Part shown: in pieces, positions 55,051 through 55,974 of the stretch
How the letters are laid out: every line of letters starts with the position of its first letter
Numbering within the stretch: the stretch's first letter is position 1
DNA from: Zygnema cylindricum
Taxonomy: Eukaryota; Streptophyta; Zygnematophyceae; Zygnematales; Zygnemataceae
NCBI GenBank assembly: GCA_037447655.1
Contig: JBBHKE010003061.1
Coordinates: 123,059 to 179,032, forward strand
Direction: 5' to 3'
Length of the DNA: 55,974 nt
Notes under the pieces: generated by a model
Told to the model about the DNA's origin: nothing
The model's input: the letters and a program-made list of their open reading frames with translations, nothing else
Database searches by the model: none
Translations under genes and position numbers: made by a program

Positions 55051-55922
55051 TTACAAATGAAGCGAAAGTCCTCCGGCTGATTTCTGATTCGCCGCCCGGT
55101 TGCTCCCAAACTCCCTCTGATTCGATTCCCGGGCGATTCGACTCCCGAACTGCGTATGATAAAAAAAAAATAGTAATAAATGAATAAAGAGATAAATAAA
55201 AAAGGAAAGGAAAAGGGAAGTCACGTTAAAGTTTAATATTGAAACATTCTCGGAAACCGATAAACCGACACATGCAGCGAATCGGTTAAAGTGAAAGTGA
55301 AACTGAAACGATACAAAAGTGAATTGCACGAAGGAACGGATACGGAACTAACACCGAACTGGAAAGGAACTGAAGTAAAAACAAAACAAAACAAAACGAA
55401 ACGAAACAAAACAAAACAAAACAAAAAAAAAGAAAGCAAAACCAAACAAAACAAAACAAAACAAAACGAAACCAAACAAAAGAAAACGACAAACAAAAAA
55501 AGAAGGGAAATCCCTCCACTGACCTGAATGGCGCGTTTTGGGGTCGAGGCGGCTCCTGCGATGCCCAGCCTTCGCGCCACCTGGCACCCACTAGCAGACA
55601 AAACCAACCGTCAACACACACATATATGAAACCTCCCTTTACCTCTCTCCCTCCCTCTCCCCGTCCCCCTCCTCCTTCCCCTCCCCCTCCTCCTCCCCCC
55701 TCCCCCCTCCCTTCCCCCTCCCTTCTTCCCCCACCTGTCTCAGAATGGTTTGTCTCCTAGCCAGCTGGCGTCTCAGGTCCACCACCGTCTTCAGGGGTAA
55801 GGACAAAAGAACCTCCATGACCTCCTCATCCAAAAAGGGAAACCGAGCCTGTCTCTCCCTCTCCCTCCCCCTCCCTCCGTCGTCCCGATCAAAAACTACG
55901 ATATCCCTCATCCACACTAATT
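55051..55922 (-). CDS. Asparagine synthetase domain-containing protein 1-like, C-terminal exons (partial)
   Basis: Three exons on the minus strand, running off the right edge: 55922-55735, 55580-55524 and 55149-55051. They join in phase 0 (CAG before gtgggg, gccag before GTGGCG, CAG before gtcagt, acgcag before TTCGGG). They encode ARFPFLDEEVMEVLLSLPLK, then VARRLGIAGAASTPKRAIQ, then FGSRIARESNQREFGSNRAA and NQKSAGGLSLHL before the stop. This is the conserved C-terminus of ASNSD1-type proteins (asparagine synthase domain, ARFPFLDE and PKRAIQFGSRIAR hallmarks). It is a diverged relative of asparagine synthetase and its activity is unsettled. The first visible exon begins at an acceptor (accacaccag) and has a GGRGRERER insertion-like stretch before ARFPFLDE. 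The amino-terminal glutaminase part must lie beyond the window. Confidence 0.9.
55378..55495 (+). repeat. AAAAC-type low-complexity tract in the last intron of the ASNSD1-like gene
   Basis: About 118 bp of acaaaacaaaac units with aacga variants. A similar tract lies at 4900-5030. It inflates spurious open frames on both strands. Confidence 0.9.
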
Positions 55923-55974
55923 CTGGTGTGGTGACAAAAAATGGACTTCACAATTGTCGCTCTGCTCGTTTGGA

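Noticed and set aside
55233-55607. Phe/Val-rich frames (FVLFCFVLF) on the minus strand
   Set aside because: They are translation of the AAAAC tract in an intron. Only the VARRLGIAGAASTPKRAIQ part is coding.

Overview
This is nuclear DNA of a plant (streptophyte, most likely a land plant outside the well-studied flowering-plant groups). The reasons are a plant-type AP2/ERF transcription factor with a cytokinin-response-factor N-terminal motif, a complex I MWFE subunit, an Asp/Glu racemase with a putative transit peptide, spliceosomal introns with strong pyrimidine tracts, long CT-rich 5' leaders, and copia- and gypsy-type retroelements. I cannot name the species. Intergenic DNA is AT-rich and unusually full of the palindrome GTAC.

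Layout. 1-2753: last two recognisable exons of a + strand gene whose C-terminus is built from 5-residue and 15-residue tandem repeats. 2754-5833: spacer with a 230-bp direct duplication and a poly-C/poly-G hairpin. 5834-7264 (-): intronless CRF-type ERF factor. 8 to 42.4 kb: a 34-kb repeat zone. It holds TACACCG-type foldback MITEs, nested PIF/Harbinger-like elements, a 5.8-kb segmental duplication (11612-17506 and 24357-30107), two decayed gag-only elements with LTR-like ends, a 1.3-kb palindrome, and a decayed retroelement that joins a copia-type gag to a gypsy-type pol between inverted LTR-like repeats. 42.4 to 55.97 kb is a gene cluster: Asp/Glu racemase (-, two exons), NDUFA1/MWFE (+, divergent from the racemase across 1.27 kb holding two MITEs), an unrecognised 88-residue, three-exon gene (-, convergent with NDUFA1), and the C-terminal exons of an ASNSD1-like asparagine synthetase-domain protein (-, running off the right edge).

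The host genes look like independent housekeeping or regulatory genes and show no pathway link. The most unusual material is in the repeat zone: the gag/pol chimera with a junction readable in two frames, the segmental duplication whose gag core is much more diverged than its flanks, an unknown conserved ORF downstream of gag, tRNA-like modules at a recurrent position beside the LTR-like repeats, and transposons nested at the same TAT site in two loci. All exon joins are manual reading of splice signals and frame; no search was run.
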